From a gamma proteobacterium symbiont of Lucinoma myriamae (GTDB taxonomy: Bacteria > Pseudomonadota > Gammaproteobacteria > GRL18): a stretch of DNA of 7,654 nucleotides. Made by a program: the position numbers and the translations under genes. The stretch covers positions 1-7,654 of the forward strand of contig JAHXIM010000247.1 in the NCBI GenBank assembly GCA_025655635.1. The letters are read 5' to 3'. The notes under the pieces are model-generated. The model was not told the origin of the DNA, did not search any database, and was given only the letters and a program-made list of their open reading frames with translations. This document shows, in pieces, positions 6,282 through 7,654 of the stretch. Within the stretch, counting starts at the first letter, position 1, and the number at the start of each line of letters is the position of its first letter.

Positions 6282-7484
6282 ATGAGAAAACAAACCACTC
6301 AGGTCAAAGTCGGTAATGTGCTTATCGGCGGTAATCAACCCATTGTTGTTCAGTCAATGACTAATACTGACACCGTAGACGTGATTGCAACAGTCAAACA
6401 ATGTGCTGAATTATCAAAAGCAGGCTCTGAGCTGGTTCGCATTACAGTCAATACTGAAGAAGCGGCTCAGGCTGTACCCAGGATTCGTACTCAATTAGAA
6501 AAAATGAATCTGGATGTGCCCTTAGTGGGTGATTTTCATTTTAATGGACACAAGCTCTTAAGCAAATATCCTGACTGTGCTCAAGCTCTGGAAAAATACC
6601 GCATCAATCCGGGTAACATCGGCCGTGGTAATTCACGTGATGATAAATTTTCACAGTTAATTGATATTGCCGTACAAAATAATAAAGCCGTTCGTATTGG
6701 TGTTAACTGGGGTAGTTTAGACCAGGAACTCATGGCTCGCATGATGGATAAAAATAATCATCTTGATGAACCCAGAGAACCAACAGATGTGATGCATGAT
6801 GCTTTGATCACTTCTGCACTAGACTCTGCCCAACTGGCAGAAAAACAAGGTCTGGCACATAATAAAATCATATTATCCTGTAAAATGTCCGGTGTTCAGG
6901 ACCTGATTAAAGTCTATAAAGATTTAAGTAATCGTTGTGATTATGCACTGCATCTTGGGCTGACAGAAGCAGGTATGGGCAGCAAAGGTATTGTTGCATC
7001 GACTTCAGCACTTGCCGTTTTATTACAGCAGGGCATTGGTGATACCATTCGCATTTCCCTCACGCCAGAACCAGGTGAATCACGAACCAAAGAAGTTCAG
7101 GTAGCACAGGAAATATTACAGTCACTAGAGCTGCGTTCATTTACACCAACTGTTATTGCCTGCCCCGGCTGTGGCAGAACCAGCTCTGATACCTTTCAGC
7201 ATTTAGCCAAAGACATTCAAAGTTATTTAAAAGATTCCATGCCCGTATGGCGCACTCAATATCTTGGAGTAGAAAACCTTAATGTGGCAGTAATGGGCTG
7301 TGTCGTCAATGGCCCGGGAGAAAGCAAACACGCCAATATTGGTATCAGCCTGCCCGGCAATGGTGAAAAACCAGTTGCTCCGGTTTATGAGGACGGGGTT
7401 AAAACAGTGACATTAAAAGGTGATAATATCGCACAGGAGTTTCAGACTGTTGTGCAGAATTATATTGAAAACCATTATAGTTAA
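6282..7484 (+). CDS. ispG: 4-hydroxy-3-methylbut-2-enyl diphosphate synthase (long type)
   Basis: This 400-residue protein is IspG (GcpE) of the methylerythritol phosphate pathway. It reduces methylerythritol cyclodiphosphate to HMBPP with a [4Fe-4S] cluster and electrons from flavodoxin or ferredoxin. The N-terminal TIM barrel shows VQSMTNTDT, ELVRITV, RINPGNIG and RIGVNWGSL. The cluster domain has Cys294 and Cys297 in CPGCGRTSSDTFQ, Cys340 in MGCVVNGPGE and Glu347, matching E. coli Cys270, Cys273, Cys305 and Glu312. It is about 28 residues longer than the E. coli enzyme, partly through a segment after GVNWGSLDQELM. Its C-terminal ESKHANIGISLPG is typical of the alpha/betaproteobacterial form. 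The start lies 6 bp after topA with no strong Shine-Dalgarno, so translational coupling is plausible. The common neighbours rodZ and hisS are not seen here, and the inverted repeat begins 27 bp after the stop. Confidence 0.97.
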   Translation: MRKQTTQVKVGNVLIGGNQPIVVQSMTNTDTVDVIATVKQCAELSKAGSELVRITVNTEEAAQAVPRIRTQLEKMNLDVPLVGDFHFNGHKLLSKYPDCAQALEKYRINPGNIGRGNSRDDKFSQLIDIAVQNNKAVRIGVNWGSLDQELMARMMDKNNHLDEPREPTDVMHDALITSALDSAQLAEKQGLAHNKIILSCKMSGVQDLIKVYKDLSNRCDYALHLGLTEAGMGSKGIVASTSALAVLLQQGIGDTIRISLTPEPGESRTKEVQVAQEILQSLELRSFTPTVIACPGCGRTSSDTFQHLAKDIQSYLKDSMPVWRTQYLGVENLNVAVMGCVVNGPGESKHANIGISLPGNGEKPVAPVYEDGVKTVTLKGDNIAQEFQTVVQNYIENHYS

Positions 7485-7510
7485 TCCTTATTCAGCACAT
7501 ACGTCTAAAT

Positions 7511-7597
7511 TAGTCAACCCTGAAAAACATGTCATCTATTTGAAATATAAGGAATTAATCCTGATTTTGAGTGACCAGATCAACCAGAAATGTTATA
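7511..7597 (+). repeat. Right copy of the about 87-bp inverted repeat
   Basis: The reverse complement of this stretch aligns with 1-87, about 90% identical by hand and ungapped. Similarity begins at TAGTCAACCC and runs to the point where the left copy reaches the window edge; the true repeat probably extends further right. It begins 27 bp after the ispG stop and contains most of the outward promoter at 7571-7599. Two ACCAGA units 9 bp apart lie within it (7574-7579 and 7583-7588, the second as ACCAGA after TCA). Together with the left copy it brackets the five genes in inverted orientation. It is probably the end of a mobile element or a dispersed intergenic repeat. Confidence 0.85.
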
Positions 7598-7599
7598 AT
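7571..7599 (+). promoter_or_regulatory. Predicted outward promoter inside the right repeat
   Basis: A perfect -10 box TATAAT (7594-7599) is preceded after 17 bp by GTGACC (7571-7576), four of six matches to TTGACA. A start at about 7606-7607 would leave a leader of about 27 nt before the ATG at 7634. The same boxes are kept in the left copy, where they point out of the other side of the window. Conservation in both copies and a consensus -10 support it as real, probably driving a gene of the repeated element. Confidence 0.6.
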
Positions 7600-7628
7600 A
7601 AGCGCAGATTTTCTGGTCGATTTGGTTA
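7572..7628 (+). promoter_or_regulatory. Palindrome spanning promoter and leader; possible fold-back hairpin
   Basis: Arms 7572-7590 and 7610-7628 pair over 19 positions, with one A-C mismatch and two G-U wobbles at RNA level, around a 19-nt loop that contains TATAAT. The left arm lies before the predicted transcription start; the right arm lies in the leader and ends 5 nt before the possible ATG at 7634. An RNA reading through from ispG would contain both arms, while an RNA from the local promoter would contain only the right arm. At DNA level the same sequence gives ACCAGA-like half-sites in opposite orientation on either side of the -10 box, so an operator is an alternative. Confidence 0.55.
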
Positions 7629-7633
7629 AAAAA

Positions 7634-7654
7634 ATGTACTCAACTTCAGGTAAA
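7634..7654 (+). CDS. Possible start of an unidentified gene, cut by the window edge
   Basis: An ATG at 7634 opens seven codons (MYSTSGK) before the window ends. It is suggested only by its position: about 27 nt after the predicted start from the outward promoter, and just after the right arm of the palindrome. There is no good Shine-Dalgarno; GGTTAAAAAA precedes the ATG. If the repeat is an insertion-sequence end, this would be the transposase start. Seven residues cannot be identified, and it could equally be spurious. Confidence 0.25.

Noticed and set aside
7511..7628. Integron attC site
   Set aside because: The palindrome lacks paired GTTRRRY/RYYYAAC core sites, no integrase is visible, and the neighbours are housekeeping genes.
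7420..7629. Open frame of 69 codons overlapping the ispG end and the right repeat
   Set aside because: It overlaps ispG out of frame, runs through the repeat and the predicted promoter, has no ribosome binding site and shows no recognisable protein pattern.
1..7654. A composite transposon carrying the five genes
   Set aside because: The cargo includes two housekeeping genes (topA and ispG), and only about 87 bp of each flanking copy can be seen. Inverted copies beside ordinary chromosomal genes are a simpler reading.
1..7654. CRISPR arrays, tRNA or rRNA genes
   Set aside because: No regularly spaced short direct repeats, tRNA cloverleaf or rRNA sequence was recognised on reading both strands.

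Overview
The window looks like the chromosome of a moderately AT-rich gammaproteobacterium. YcaO and TopA follow the Escherichia coli proteins almost residue by residue at their active sites, and a bacterial thiopurine methyltransferase is present. IspG is of the longer type that I associate with alpha- and betaproteobacteria and some gammaproteobacteria. I cannot name a genus.

Layout, left to right: (1) positions 1-87 are one copy of a repeat that runs off the left edge. (2) ycaO lies on the minus strand (167-1924). (3) Divergent from it, with 38 bp between the starts, is a 200-residue homologue of the eukaryotic N-terminal glutamine amidohydrolase NTAQ1 (1963-2565). (4) It converges on a thiopurine S-methyltransferase gene, tpm (2573-3259, minus). 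The two stop codons lie 7 bp apart inside a shared 15-bp hairpin. (5) The 268-bp gap between tpm and topA holds a promoter and a long imperfect hairpin in the predicted topA leader. (6) topA (3528-6275) and ispG (6282-7484) form a tight pair 6 bp apart. (7) Positions 7511-7597 are a second, inverted copy of the left repeat. It carries a promoter pointing out of the window towards a possible gene start at 7634.

The five genes do unrelated jobs: ribosomal protein S12 modification (ycaO), N-terminal deamidation feeding an N-degron pathway (NTAQ1 homologue), methylation of thiols or metalloids (tpm), DNA supercoiling (topA) and isoprenoid precursor synthesis (ispG). Only topA-ispG looks like an operon.

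The most interesting features are these. The first is the NTAQ1-type enzyme in a bacterium, with its Cys-His-Asp triad intact. The second is the pair of about 87-bp inverted repeats, roughly 90% identical without gaps, bracketing the whole segment; they look like the ends of two outward-facing copies of a mobile element. The third is a 19-position stem at the right copy whose upstream arm lies before the predicted transcription start and whose downstream arm lies just before the start codon. That arrangement suggests fold-back protection against read-through from ispG. Lesser points are the topA leader hairpin, a Lys-rich pentad tail on TopA, and the separation of topA and ispG from their usual neighbours.
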